This document shows, in pieces, positions 23,587-32,653 of a DNA stretch of 64,000 nt. The stretch's first letter is position 1, and each line of letters opens with the position of its first letter. Both the position numbers and the translations under genes were made by a program. Below the pieces are notes generated by a model. It worked only from the letters and a program-made list of their open reading frames with translations. It did no database searches and was not told the origin of the DNA. This stretch comes from Paucibacter sp. B2R-40 (GTDB lineage: Bacteria > Pseudomonadota > Gammaproteobacteria > Burkholderiales > Burkholderiaceae_C), in NCBI RefSeq assembly GCF_025717555.1, contig NZ_JAJIRP010000002.1, forward strand, positions 62,001 through 126,000, given 5' to 3'.

Positions 23587-26500
23587 TCAAGTTCGGCGAC
23601 TCTTGCTCGCCTTGGTCGGTTTGGGGCCCTGCTTTGCCGGCCGGTCGGTGCGCGCCGCATGGCTGGGCAAAATGCTCTGCGCCAGGGCGATCAGCTGATC
23701 CGCGCTGCGGCTCAGTGCCACATCATCATGCTGAGCCATGGACAGCGCATCGACGAAACGAGACAGGCGCTCCAGTCGGTCGACCATCGCTTCGAGCTGC
23801 AGCGGCCGCACTGTCACGCAACCCAGCGCCTGCGCATAGCTGGCGACCAACTGATCAAACCAGCGTCGCCCCTCTTCAGCGGGCTGCCCCAATTTACCGT
23901 CAATCATGCGTTCGACCAGCAGGGCTTCGGGCTGGATCAGCAGATCCCAGGGGCTGGGCTGGATGGCAAAGTTGTATTGTGCCGTGCGCCGGCATTGCTG
24001 CGCCAACTCGATCGCGGCGTCTTTCTCCGCCGGGTTGTGCCAGTCGGTCAAGGCATCCAGCGCCAAGCGGTAGAGCGCGTGACAAGGGCTGAAGTGATCG
24101 GAGCCGGGCTGTCCCTCACCGGCCCGGTAGGCCTCCACACCTTGCTGCAAACAGTCCGCCATGGCCTTGATTGCGGCGTCGGCTGCGGCTGCATCCAACT
24201 GCCCGCTGAGCAAACGCCGGGCCTGCAGATTGGCCTTGCGTTGCCAGGCCGCACCGCGCAAGGCGGTGCGCTCGCTGTGCATCGACGACGAACTCGGCGG
24301 TGCATCGTCTGAGCCCTCGCCGTCGCCATCCGCCACCAGGGCGTCCAGCCCGTCCAGCCGGCGCAGCGCAAGATCGATCATCGCTTCGCCGGCCCGCAGT
24401 TGCTGCAGCGCCTTTACATCCCCGCCCAAGGCCTTGGCCAGCGCCTCAACCGCGCGAGCTTCGCCCAGCCTGGACTCCACATCGACCAACTTTTCCAGAT
24501 CCGAGATCGGCACGCCGCCGCAGCGGTCCACCGCCTGCGCCGCACTCAAAAAGGCCGCGCGGGCCCGCTCCCATTGCCCCAGATCGAACCAGGTCTTGCC
24601 CAAGGCATATTGCAGCTGAGGATTCTGCTGCCAACCGGCCGGGCAGCGCCGCGCAAGCGACTCCGCCACATGCTCCACCTCGGCTTGCAATTCGCGTGCG
24701 CCCAGGTAGTCGCCTCGGCGCGCCAGATCGGAGCGCAGGCTGGCCAACTCATCCAGCATTTCGTCGGGCGACACATAACGTTCAGCAGCGCCGGTGCCGG
24801 GCGCGCCCTCAGCCGCCGGCTCGGCCAACCACACCGGGTCGCCATAGGCTTGAAAGGCGCCCCAGGTGATGTCCTCGGGATGGGCGCGCCAGACTTCTTT
24901 GCGGGCGCTGAACACCGCATCGCCGAAGGGCTGGCGGCGCAGCAAGAGCTGCTCATAGAAAACCTGGCCAAACAAGCGCGCCGATTCGTCATTGACGGCC
25001 CAGCCGGCCACGACCACACAGCGCACGCCGATGGCGATCATTTCGCGTGCCACGCTGGCGGCCAGCTTGTTGCTGCCCGGACCTTGGGTCTCATTGTCAA
25101 CCTGGCCCAGATGGCAGCAATTCATGAACACCAGCTCGGGCACGGTCTCCATCGCCATGATCTCGGCCGCCGTGATCAGCAGGCCATCGGACAAGAGCAC
25201 GCCGCTGCGATTGCGCCCATCGGCATGCGGCAGATCGAAGACGCCGTGGGCCGAAATATGCAGGATGCGCCAAGGCTTGGCGTAGAGCTTGGCCAGCACA
25301 TCGCTGGCCTTGTTGTAGTCTCCAATCACCCCCTCGACCTCATAGCCCATGCCGCCGAGCAGGGCCTGGCAGGCTTCGCCTTCGGCCTGGGCGCCGGGCA
25401 GATCAGGAGGCGCCTGGGTCGGCTGCCCGTTGAGCAGCGGGAAACCCTTGGAGAAACCGGCCACCGAGGGGTTGGCGATCACCAATGCGCGGCGCAACAC
25501 GCCCTGATGCACGCTGGCGCGAAACACCTGGGCCGCCAGCTGCCGCACCACCGCCGTGCGCAGTGCCAGCGGCTGCTTCTCCTCCGAGGGTCGGTCCGGG
25601 TCATCGGCCAACATCAACTCCCAGGGCAGGTTGGCGGTATAGCCATCCACCACCAGCACCACACGGTCGAGTTGGCGCGCGGCGTCCTTGAAGTCATGCG
25701 GCACCATCAACTGGAACAACATGCGGCCGAAGTCCTCGTTCCAAATCGGATTGCTGATCTGCTGCGCCACCATCTGCTCGATCAAGCCGGGCTGACGCTG
25801 CAAGGCGACCGACTCGGCACGCGCGCGCTGGCCGACAAACACAAAGCGCAGCTTGTCGGCCAAGGGGGCCGCCCCGCCACTGTGCGCCGCCGCGTTCTGA
25901 GCTTCGCTGCGCTCGGCGTCGGTGATGATCAGGCGCGGCCAATAGCTGGAATTGCCGTCGTCAAAGAGGCGCTGCCTGAAGCCCTCGCCCTGCTGCAGCT
26001 CGGCCTGACACAGCAGAGCCGTGCCCTGCTTCTCGGCTTGCGCCGCCAGTTGAGCGCTCAAGTTGCGCAAGGCATAGGTGGCGCCGATGGCGGTGTCGAG
26101 GTAGAGCTCGATGATGTCGAGCCGGCCGATCCGGATGTTCAAACGCGTGGCCGCAAAAAAGCGTGCATTGGCCTCCATCACGCCGCGCACCAAAGCCTCG
26201 ACCGAGGCCGCCACGGTCAGATTGGCCGAGGAGTTATAGCCCAACAGCAAACTGGCCAGCGGCACCTCGCGCTCGGCCTTGCCCAGGACATCAATGACTT
26301 GCAGCAAGTAGCGCAAGGCGCCGGTGCGCACCGCCTCGGTCAGATCGGCCGGGCTGAGGGCGCGGTCGTACGAGCCCAGGCCGGTGACGACCGCGCCGCT
26401 CAAGACACCGAGCTGGCGCTCGAAATCGCCGCGCACCCGCAGCACCACCGTGGCCGAGCCGCGCGCGCCGGCATAAAGCCCGAGGCTGTAGCGTTCGCTC

Positions 26501-29500
26501 AATTCCTTGTTCAAGAGCTCGCGGTCGATCAAGGCCTCGGCGCCGGCGATCGGGTCGCGCTCGTAATGACCGACCAAGATAGGGTCCGACACAAAGCGCA
26601 GATCCATCGCTTTGACCGCCACCTCCAAACGCCTTTGCGTGCGTGCGGGCACGCGGTTGCGGGAGGAGCCGCCCATCAAGCCACGCAACAAGGCGTCCGG
26701 GTCCTCGGCGCTCGGCGGGCCGGCGTCATAACTGATCGGCTGCGCATGCTCGATGGCCCTGGTGGTGGGCGCTTGGCTGCTGAGCGCCGCCGTCGAGCCC
26801 GAGTTCAGCAGCTCGGTCATGGCGGTGAAGTAGGCGCTGGTCGAGAGCAGGTCGCCATGGGCTGCGGGCAGGTAGTAGAAACGCCCGATACCGCCGATGC
26901 GGCCCGAATCCCAGGTCACCGTACCGTCGCCGCGCGTGGTGCCGACCATCTTCAAGCGTGCCTTGGCGCCCGCGCCTTCTTCGCGCAGACCGCAAGGCGT
27001 GTTGGGCGCCTGGCCGAAGATATAGATGCTCTTGGCCTCGTAGGCGGCCGGCAGCGCGGGAACGTTTGGCCCGTCTTGCGCCCACAACCAGTTGGCCGAG
27101 GTCAATACCGCTTGCTCCGGCGTGCCGGCATGTTGGTCGCCGAACCAGAAGTCGCGCACCTTGCTCTTCAGGCCCAGCCAAGTGTCGGCCTGCTGATAGG
27201 CGTAACTTGCACCCCCGTCGGGTTGACCCTGGAAGGTATCCACAAAGCCGGGCTTGGGCAGCAACTGCAAGGCACCTCGGAAGCCGGCAATGATGTCCAG
27301 CACTTCTTGCATATCATGCGTGACATCCAGCCGCACCAGCGTGCGCAAGGTGTCACCCTTGCCGATCAGGTTTTCCACCATCGAATGCGCACCCTGATGC
27401 GGCGTGCCCAGCATGATCAGGCGCGCGCCGTCGCGGGCCATCAATTGGTCGATCACGGCGCGGCGCTTGTAGATGCAGGCCCGCACCACCAGGCCGCCCA
27501 TGCTGTGGGCCAGCAGTCGGATCGGCTGTTGGGTCTGGCGCATCAGGCGGTCCAGAAACTCGCCCAGTCGTTCGGCCAGCACGTCCAGCGGCTGGCGCCA
27601 GTCATAGGGAAAGGGCTCGACCCTGTGGCTGTCGGCCAAATGCTTGCAGACGCGCCCGTAAAACATCGCAAACAGCTCATCGGCCTCGACGCCGCTGCGC
27701 GACCATTCGATCTTGGCCAGGCCGCCGGTGGCAATATCGCCCGGATCGAACCAGACCCGGTCCTTACCGTCGACCTGCAGATGCGAGCCCATCACGCCGG
27801 GCAGCACCACCACCACAGGCCGGTCCGCAGCCGTAGCGCTGCGGCTGGCACCGGCCGCTGCCAGGGCCGCCGCGTAGTCGGCCGGGTCGGGCAAGGCGCG
27901 GAAGCTGGTCAAGCTATAGGGCTCGGCCACCAGCAGCCAGTCGCGCAGCGCGCTTCGGGTGTCGATATTGACGAAATAGCGGAAATGCGAGACATCCGCG
28001 CCACGGTCAAATAGCACCCGGGCGGCCGACTTGGGCGCGATGCCGGCCAGCATCGCCGTGGTGTTGACCACCAGGTCGTTGTCGTCGTTGTCGAACAGCA
28101 AGAAGTCGGTCAGCATGACGCCCAGGCGCAGCAGCAAATTGCCGCCCTGGATATCGCCGGCGATGATGGACATGGCCGTGCCGGGCCGCACCGGGGCGTC
28201 GTGCAAAAGCCGGGCCATCGGCGAGTCCGGCAGCATCGCCTCGATGCCGGGCACCAGATGAGCATTGGTGCGGTTCTTGGCGATCTCGATCACCGCGCGC
28301 TTGAAAGCCGAATAGAGCGGGCTGCCGAAGAAGAAAGGCACGTTGCCAATCAAGGTCAGCAGGCCGGACAAGAACACATCGAAGTTGCCGCTGGCCAGCT
28401 TGGTGCCACTGGCGGGCGAAGCGGCGCGCACATAGCGCTGCACATCGAGCTTGCGCTCGCGCAACAGACCGGCCAGCGTGCGCAGCTGCTGGCGCTGCTC
28501 GGCGTGAGCGTCTTTGAGCTCCTTGATCACGCGCTCGGCCTCCTTCGCATCGGCGTCGCCGGTGCCTTCAAAAGCGAAGGCATAGCCGTCGATCAAGGCG
28601 TCGAAGTCGCCCAGGCACAGCAAGTCGGCAACCAGACCGCCGCGTGAATGCGAGACCAAGCAGATCTGCGCGCCGACAGGCAAGGCGCGCACCAGCTCGA
28701 TCGCGTTTTCAATCGGGCTTTGCGACAAAGTCCGGTGCTCGAAGCCGTAAATGCCGCCGCTGAACTTGGCCTGCAGCGCGCCCCACAGATCCCGGTCGCC
28801 GTTGCGCAACTCGCCAAAACTGCCCAAGGTGCTGGAGCCAGTGCCATGCACAAACACCAGCATCGGCCCTAGCGGCGGCTTGGCTGCGAAGTCGCAGTCC
28901 TCCAGGTCTTGCGGCTTGCCGGTGGCTGAAATCCAGCGGTACAGGCCTGGCTCTTGCGAGAGTTGCTTCTCGATCGCCCACATCAAAGCCTTGGTGCCGG
29001 CCCAAGTCACCCCCAGCTCGGCCTTGTTTTTCAACTCACCCAAGGCCGCGTCAATGATGGCGTCGGGCACCGCCCCGACGGCAAAGGAATAGACCTTGCT
29101 GATCAGGCCGCCGATCGCCTCGCCCAAGCCACGGCCGGGTGCCGCACCTTGCGCTCGCAGCGCCTCCAGCAGGATGGAGCCATCCGCAGCGATCAACTCC
29201 GGATGCGTCAGCAACAGCGTCTCACGCAGACGCCCCGCGCTGGTGATCAGCGTGCTGCCATCCGCCAGTTCCAGCACCAAGACCTCATTGGCGGCCGCCT
29301 CATGGCTTTGCGACACGGCAGCTCCGGCCACGCTGCGAGCGGCCGGGCTCATATCAAACGCGCTCAGCGGCTCCAGATAGCCATCGGGCAAGAAGGCGTC
29401 ATCGCGCCGATCGGCCGAGCGGGCGGCCGGAGTCAGCATGGCCGGCAGGCGCAGGCGCTCGGCCGGCCGACCATTGAGTCTGATCTGAATGCTGTGCTCG

Positions 29501-29505
29501 GCCAT
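23587..29505 (-). CDS. Giant effector-like protein: two alpha/beta-hydrolase domains, CHAT protease domain, helical C-terminus
   Basis: Protein of 1972 residues, no signal peptide. Order: a leader of about 200 residues; a first lipase-like alpha/beta hydrolase (LVFVHGTGS near 217, nucleophile SHSRGG near 285); a second, LCAT/PGAP1-like hydrolase (VVVLPGVMGSHL near 568, PFPYDWRQPL, nucleophile AHSMGG near 667); a long middle region; a CHAT caspase-like protease domain with His in LHISAHG near 1420 and Cys in VFMNCCHLG near 1464; then a helical, TPR-like tail (GKTWFDLGQWERARAAFL). Catalytic motifs of all three enzymes look intact. It starts 29 bp after the caspase-like gene, with GGGAG before its ATG, so the two form an operon. 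The combination suggests an effector that cleaves protein and lipid. Target and trigger are unknown. Confidence 0.9.
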   Translation of the reverse strand: MAEHSIQIRLNGRPAERLRLPAMLTPAARSADRRDDAFLPDGYLEPLSAFDMSPAARSVAGAAVSQSHEAAANEVLVLELADGSTLITSAGRLRETLLLTHPELIAADGSILLEALRAQGAAPGRGLGEAIGGLISKVYSFAVGAVPDAIIDAALGELKNKAELGVTWAGTKALMWAIEKQLSQEPGLYRWISATGKPQDLEDCDFAAKPPLGPMLVFVHGTGSSTLGSFGELRNGDRDLWGALQAKFSGGIYGFEHRTLSQSPIENAIELVRALPVGAQICLVSHSRGGLVADLLCLGDFDALIDGYAFAFEGTGDADAKEAERVIKELKDAHAEQRQQLRTLAGLLRERKLDVQRYVRAASPASGTKLASGNFDVFLSGLLTLIGNVPFFFGSPLYSAFKRAVIEIAKNRTNAHLVPGIEAMLPDSPMARLLHDAPVRPGTAMSIIAGDIQGGNLLLRLGVMLTDFLLFDNDDNDLVVNTTAMLAGIAPKSAARVLFDRGADVSHFRYFVNIDTRSALRDWLLVAEPYSLTSFRALPDPADYAAALAAAGASRSATAADRPVVVVLPGVMGSHLQVDGKDRVWFDPGDIATGGLAKIEWSRSGVEADELFAMFYGRVCKHLADSHRVEPFPYDWRQPLDVLAERLGEFLDRLMRQTQQPIRLLAHSMGGLVVRACIYKRRAVIDQLMARDGARLIMLGTPHQGAHSMVENLIGKGDTLRTLVRLDVTHDMQEVLDIIAGFRGALQLLPKPGFVDTFQGQPDGGASYAYQQADTWLGLKSKVRDFWFGDQHAGTPEQAVLTSANWLWAQDGPNVPALPAAYEAKSIYIFGQAPNTPCGLREEGAGAKARLKMVGTTRGDGTVTWDSGRIGGIGRFYYLPAAHGDLLSTSAYFTAMTELLNSGSTAALSSQAPTTRAIEHAQPISYDAGPPSAEDPDALLRGLMGGSSRNRVPARTQRRLEVAVKAMDLRFVSDPILVGHYERDPIAGAEALIDRELLNKELSERYSLGLYAGARGSATVVLRVRGDFERQLGVLSGAVVTGLGSYDRALSPADLTEAVRTGALRYLLQVIDVLGKAEREVPLASLLLGYNSSANLTVAASVEALVRGVMEANARFFAATRLNIRIGRLDIIELYLDTAIGATYALRNLSAQLAAQAEKQGTALLCQAELQQGEGFRQRLFDDGNSSYWPRLIITDAERSEAQNAAAHSGGAAPLADKLRFVFVGQRARAESVALQRQPGLIEQMVAQQISNPIWNEDFGRMLFQLMVPHDFKDAARQLDRVVLVVDGYTANLPWELMLADDPDRPSEEKQPLALRTAVVRQLAAQVFRASVHQGVLRRALVIANPSVAGFSKGFPLLNGQPTQAPPDLPGAQAEGEACQALLGGMGYEVEGVIGDYNKASDVLAKLYAKPWRILHISAHGVFDLPHADGRNRSGVLLSDGLLITAAEIMAMETVPELVFMNCCHLGQVDNETQGPGSNKLAASVAREMIAIGVRCVVVAGWAVNDESARLFGQVFYEQLLLRRQPFGDAVFSARKEVWRAHPEDITWGAFQAYGDPVWLAEPAAEGAPGTGAAERYVSPDEMLDELASLRSDLARRGDYLGARELQAEVEHVAESLARRCPAGWQQNPQLQYALGKTWFDLGQWERARAAFLSAAQAVDRCGGVPISDLEKLVDVESRLGEARAVEALAKALGGDVKALQQLRAGEAMIDLALRRLDGLDALVADGDGEGSDDAPPSSSSMHSERTALRGAAWQRKANLQARRLLSGQLDAAAADAAIKAMADCLQQGVEAYRAGEGQPGSDHFSPCHALYRLALDALTDWHNPAEKDAAIELAQQCRRTAQYNFAIQPSPWDLLIQPEALLVERMIDGKLGQPAEEGRRWFDQLVASYAQALGCVTVRPLQLEAMVDRLERLSRFVDALSMAQHDDVALSRSADQLIALAQSILPSHAARTDRPAKQGPKPTKASKSRRT

Positions 29506-29534
29506 CTTGTTCTCCCGCTATGGCTGTTGGGCGA

Positions 29535-30476
29535 CTAAATCGTGAAGGGCTTTTGCGCCACAAAGGCTGCCGTCGCCGCGCTACTGCCCAACACAAACAG
29601 ATTGGGCGACTGGGTGGGCGGCAGGCCGGCGCGGATGCGCGCATGAAAGCTCGCGTAGTTGCCGGCGAAGGCGCCACCATTCCATATCTTCAGCAATTGG
29701 CCGGTAAAGGCGCCGTTATGGTCGCCGTCCATCGAGGTCTGATTGTCTTGGCAGCCCGAGATCAACAGCACCGCCGGCTTGAACACGCCCACCAAAGCTA
29801 CCGCATGCGAGGCCGCACCGACCAGGGCCAAGGCGGCATCGGGGTCAGTTGTTGCCTTGGCGGTTTCTCTGAGCACATTGATTTGGAGCTGATCATAGAA
29901 GTCCTTGTGCTCGGCATAAACCCGGCGCGCCACATCGACCGGCATCAGCTTGATGCGCTGTCCGGGCGGTGGCGGTGGCGGCGGGAAGTCCCTCGTCACG
30001 CTGCCGCTGTGGCAACTGTCCGACAGCACCAGCACGCGCACGCCAGCGGCAAAGCGGCTCAGCTCCAGGTAGAGCTCGTCATCGATCAGTTGACCATCAA
30101 ACAAGCACCAGGTTTCGTCTTGGTGATCGGGCTCGTCGCCATTGATGTCACCGACCTGCCCGCCATGACCTGAATAGGTCAGCAGAAAAAAGTCACCCGC
30201 CTTCAAGGCCTTGGCGGCGGCACGCAAGCCGGACAACACCGCAGCGCGCGTGCCCTTCTTGGTCAGCAGCACGGTCGGCTTGATGCCCTTGGTCTTGGCC
30301 AGCGCGGCCATGTCATTGGCGTCAAACTCGCAGGCGGCGAGTGGGCCGTCCCAGCCGCCGTAGGCCGCCGGGCTGACGGCATTCAAGCCGATATGAAGGG
30401 ACAGGGCCTTGGGCTTTGGCGAGGGCTTAAGGGCGGACACCTTCTGCGCTGGGGCGGATGTGATCTTGCTGGCCAT
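29535..30476 (-). CDS. Caspase-like (C14, metacaspase) cysteine protease
   Basis: Protein of 313 residues, cytoplasmic by sequence. The caspase catalytic dyad is visible: His104 in [10 protein letters not shown] and Cys155 in [32 protein letters not shown] with [11 protein letters not shown] is typical of bacterial metacaspases. A Pro-rich PPPPPP loop follows the catalytic Cys at about 168-173. The last 60 residues include a conserved-looking [19 protein letters not shown] segment, a metacaspase calcium/substrate-loop region. AGGAG lies nine bases before the start. The downstream gene is the CHAT-hydrolase giant. It may activate or be activated by the partner; arginine/lysine specificity of metacaspases is family knowledge, not shown here. 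Confidence 0.9.
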   Translation of the reverse strand: MASKITSAPAQKVSALKPSPKPKALSLHIGLNAVSPAAYGGWDGPLAACEFDANDMAALAKTKGIKPTVLLTKKGTRAAVLSGLRAAAKALKAGDFFLLTYSGHGGQVGDINGDEPDHQDETWCLFDGQLIDDELYLELSRFAAGVRVLVLSDSCHSGSVTRDFPPPPPPPGQRIKLMPVDVARRVYAEHKDFYDQLQINVLRETAKATTDPDAALALVGAASHAVALVGVFKPAVLLISGCQDNQTSMDGDHNGAFTGQLLKIWNGGAFAGNYASFHARIRAGLPPTQSPNLFVLGSSAATAAFVAQKPFTI

Positions 30477-30530
30477 GATGCGATTCTCCTGAAGCCGCCC
30501 CCATGGCGGCAGCCCCGGATCTTCCGCGCC

Positions 30531-30549
30531 GGTTTCAAATTATGAAACC
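30531..30549. promoter_or_regulatory. Inverted repeat GGTTTCA-N5-TGAAACC
   Basis: Perfect 7-bp arms around AATTA in the short divergent gap between the caspase-like operon and the dinB-like gene. It is placed where a regulator could control both. It overlaps one possible dinB-like start (ATG at 30542), which argues for a downstream start. Confidence 0.55.
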
Positions 30550-30598
30550 CCTAGCTTCAATTAGGATGAACCTGCATTCCATCAACCCGACCAACTCC

Positions 30599-31192
30599 AT
30601 GAGCTGCGCACGACCTGACCCCCTGAGCCGCCATTTGCTGAGCCTGGCCTATAACAACGGCTGGGCCAACTACCGCCTCTTGAACGCGTGCGGCCAACTC
30701 AGCCAGGCTGAGTTTGAAGCCAGGCGTTGCAGTTTCTTCCCCAGCATCAAGGCCACCCTGAACCACAATCTATGCGTCGATTGGTTCTATATCGATGCTC
30801 TGGAGCGTGCCCAGCAAGACCTGGCCCCGCATCCAGACTGCTACAGCTTCTTTGCCGTCGACGAGCCGTTCCAGTCCTGCGCCGACTTGCAGCAAGAGCA
30901 GCTCTGCGTCGATCGCCGCTTGATTGCCTTGTGCACGGCCCAAAGGGACGAGCATTTGGAGCGCATTGTCACGATTGCGCGGCCGGGCCGACCGCAACTG
31001 GAGAGCCGCACGCGCTTGCTGGCGCATTTGTTCCAGCATCAGATCCACCACCGCGGCCAGGTGCACGCGATGTTGGCCGGCAGTTCGGTGGCGCCGCCGC
31101 AGCTGGATGAATTCTTCTGCGCCGGCGAGGCCAGTGAGCGGGCGGCGGAGTTCGCCGCCCTGGGCTGGACCGAGTCCTTGGTCTGGGACTGA
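30599..31192 (+). CDS. DinB-family metal-dependent protein
   Basis: DinB/YfiT-like four-helix protein of 197 residues from the chosen start. The three metal-ligand histidines are visible: His in TLNHNL and the pair in HQIHHRGQVH near residue 155. HLLSLAYNNGWANYRLL is the usual N-terminus. Several upstream in-frame starts exist (30503, 30542, 30566); I chose 30599 because homologues begin just before this helix and an operator-like repeat overlaps an earlier start. The family includes thiol-dependent transferases acting on bacillithiol or mycothiol; the substrate here is unknown. Confidence 0.82.
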   Translation: MSCARPDPLSRHLLSLAYNNGWANYRLLNACGQLSQAEFEARRCSFFPSIKATLNHNLCVDWFYIDALERAQQDLAPHPDCYSFFAVDEPFQSCADLQQEQLCVDRRLIALCTAQRDEHLERIVTIARPGRPQLESRTRLLAHLFQHQIHHRGQVHAMLAGSSVAPPQLDEFFCAGEASERAAEFAALGWTESLVWD

Positions 31193-31193
31193 T

Positions 31194-32426
31194 TTAAGCC
31201 GAGCGGCGGCGCACCACCAAGCCCAAAGCGCCCAAACCGGCCAGCAGCAAGGCATAGCTCTCAGGCTCAGGCACCGGCGTCAGCGCAGCAACTGCCGCAA
31301 CACCGGTGTCGGCGAAGTCGGTGAAGACACCGTCCACGCCCAACTTCAAATAGGCTTCCATTTCCTTTTGCGGGTCGCTAAAGCCCAGCATGGACGCATC
31401 ATTGCGGAAGGTCCAGGTGTGCACGAACAGGCCATTGGCATGGGCCGACTCGATCACGCCGGTGGAGCCATCAACACGGCGGTCCTTGCCGTCGACGGTG
31501 CCGTCGCCAGTGCGGTCAACGCCGTCGGCCACTGTCTTCAGCAAATAGGGCTTCCAAGGTCCGATGCCGTCCGCATAGGTGGCGACAAAGGACAGACCGA
31601 CATCGGTGACCATGTCGGCAAAAGTCAGCTTGCCGCCCTTTTTGGCGATGTCGTAAGGCCTGTCATAGGGGGCCACCAGCGACAGCGAGCCATCGGCGTT
31701 GACGTCATCGGCGTCGACCAACTGCACCAGCTTGATGTCGGTCTTGGTGTTCAGGTATTGCAGGTTCGAGACTTCGAAACTCTGGATGAAGACCGGCGCA
31801 TTGCCGGTGTTGCCGTAGGCCGCGTGCAAGGTCGAAACTAAGGTATCTTCGAAATAAGACTTGCTGCGGCCCTGAGCGACCGAGACGCCCTGCATATAGG
31901 TCGAATGCTTGAGCTCGGGGTAGATGCCAATCGTGCGGCCGGTCTCGATGCTCTTGGCCTTGGCCAAGGCGATCACTTCGTCGAGTGTGGGCACCTTGAA
32001 CTGACCGTCATAAGTGGTCGGGCGGCCGGCACGCGTTTGCATTGCGCCCAGGGTCTTCAGCTCGGCCAGCGTGAAGTCTTCGACGAAGTATTCGTTCGCA
32101 TAGGTGACGCCGTCGATGGTCTTGGTCGTCTTGCGGCCGGCGAATTGAGCCAGGCTGGCCACATTGGTCGAAGCACCGATGATGGGCTCATGGCGCGCCA
32201 CCAGCACGCCGTCCTTGGTCATCACCAGATCGGGCTCGATGAAGTTGGCACCCAGCTCGATGGCCTTGGTGTAACCCTCGATGGTGTGCTCGGGCAGATA
32301 GCCGGAAGCTCCACGGTGGCCAATCACGATGGGGGCATTGCCGTCCAGCGTATTCCAGGCAAAAGCAGGCGCGGCGCTGAGCGCGCAAGCGGCGGCCAGG
32401 GCGCTGAGGATGTGTTTGGTTTGCAT
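31194..32426 (-). CDS. Glycerophosphodiester phosphodiesterase with PEP-CTERM anchor
   Basis: Exported enzyme of 410 residues that hydrolyses glycerophosphodiesters to glycerol 3-phosphate and an alcohol. The start MQTKHILS has AAGGA upstream and opens a signal peptide (cleavage near APAFA-WNT). GDPD catalytic motifs are present: VIGHRGASGYLPEHT near residue 35, IEPDLVMTKDG and the catalytic His in ARHEP, then IYPELKH. The C-terminus is the PEP-CTERM signal VPEPESYALLLAGLGALGL plus VVRRRSA. Its stop lies two bases from the dinB-like stop. It is divergent from another PEP-CTERM gene. Confidence 0.92.
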   Translation of the reverse strand: MQTKHILSALAAACALSAAPAFAWNTLDGNAPIVIGHRGASGYLPEHTIEGYTKAIELGANFIEPDLVMTKDGVLVARHEPIIGASTNVASLAQFAGRKTTKTIDGVTYANEYFVEDFTLAELKTLGAMQTRAGRPTTYDGQFKVPTLDEVIALAKAKSIETGRTIGIYPELKHSTYMQGVSVAQGRSKSYFEDTLVSTLHAAYGNTGNAPVFIQSFEVSNLQYLNTKTDIKLVQLVDADDVNADGSLSLVAPYDRPYDIAKKGGKLTFADMVTDVGLSFVATYADGIGPWKPYLLKTVADGVDRTGDGTVDGKDRRVDGSTGVIESAHANGLFVHTWTFRNDASMLGFSDPQKEMEAYLKLGVDGVFTDFADTGVAAVAALTPVPEPESYALLLAGLGALGLVVRRRSA

Positions 32427-32500
32427 AGCGGTCCTTCTTGATGGAGCCTGCATACTGACGCGCGATGATGAAAGTTCCACCCAAAGTCTCCAGTTCGAAA

Positions 32501-32516
32501 TAGTCCATTCGGACTA
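32501..32516. promoter_or_regulatory. Inverted repeat TAGTCC-ATTC-GGACTA between divergent PEP-CTERM genes
   Basis: Perfect 6-bp arms with a 4-base spacer, near the middle of the 227-bp gap between the glycerophosphodiesterase and the next PEP-CTERM gene. It could be a shared operator; no protein is assigned. Confidence 0.35.
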
Positions 32517-32653
32517 CTCGCTCCCCACGCCGGCCCCTCTAGGCCGCCATATTTTGAAGTTAGGGGGGTGGCGACACAAACAGCGCAGTGCCATGCAAAA
32601 TCGCGCGGCACTGTGCGGGCGATCCGACCGCAAAACAATCAGGAATTCGAGCT

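Noticed and set aside
24400-28014. A 1204-codon open frame on the plus strand
   Set aside because: It is antisense to the CHAT-hydrolase gene, whose motifs are strong. Long antisense frames are expected in G+C-rich coding DNA, and its translation is low-complexity with no family resemblance.
32600-32640. A GG-N10-GC spacing resembling a sigma-54 promoter upstream of a PEP-CTERM gene
   Set aside because: Only the GG/GC dinucleotides fit; the TTGC half is GGGC. Not strong enough.
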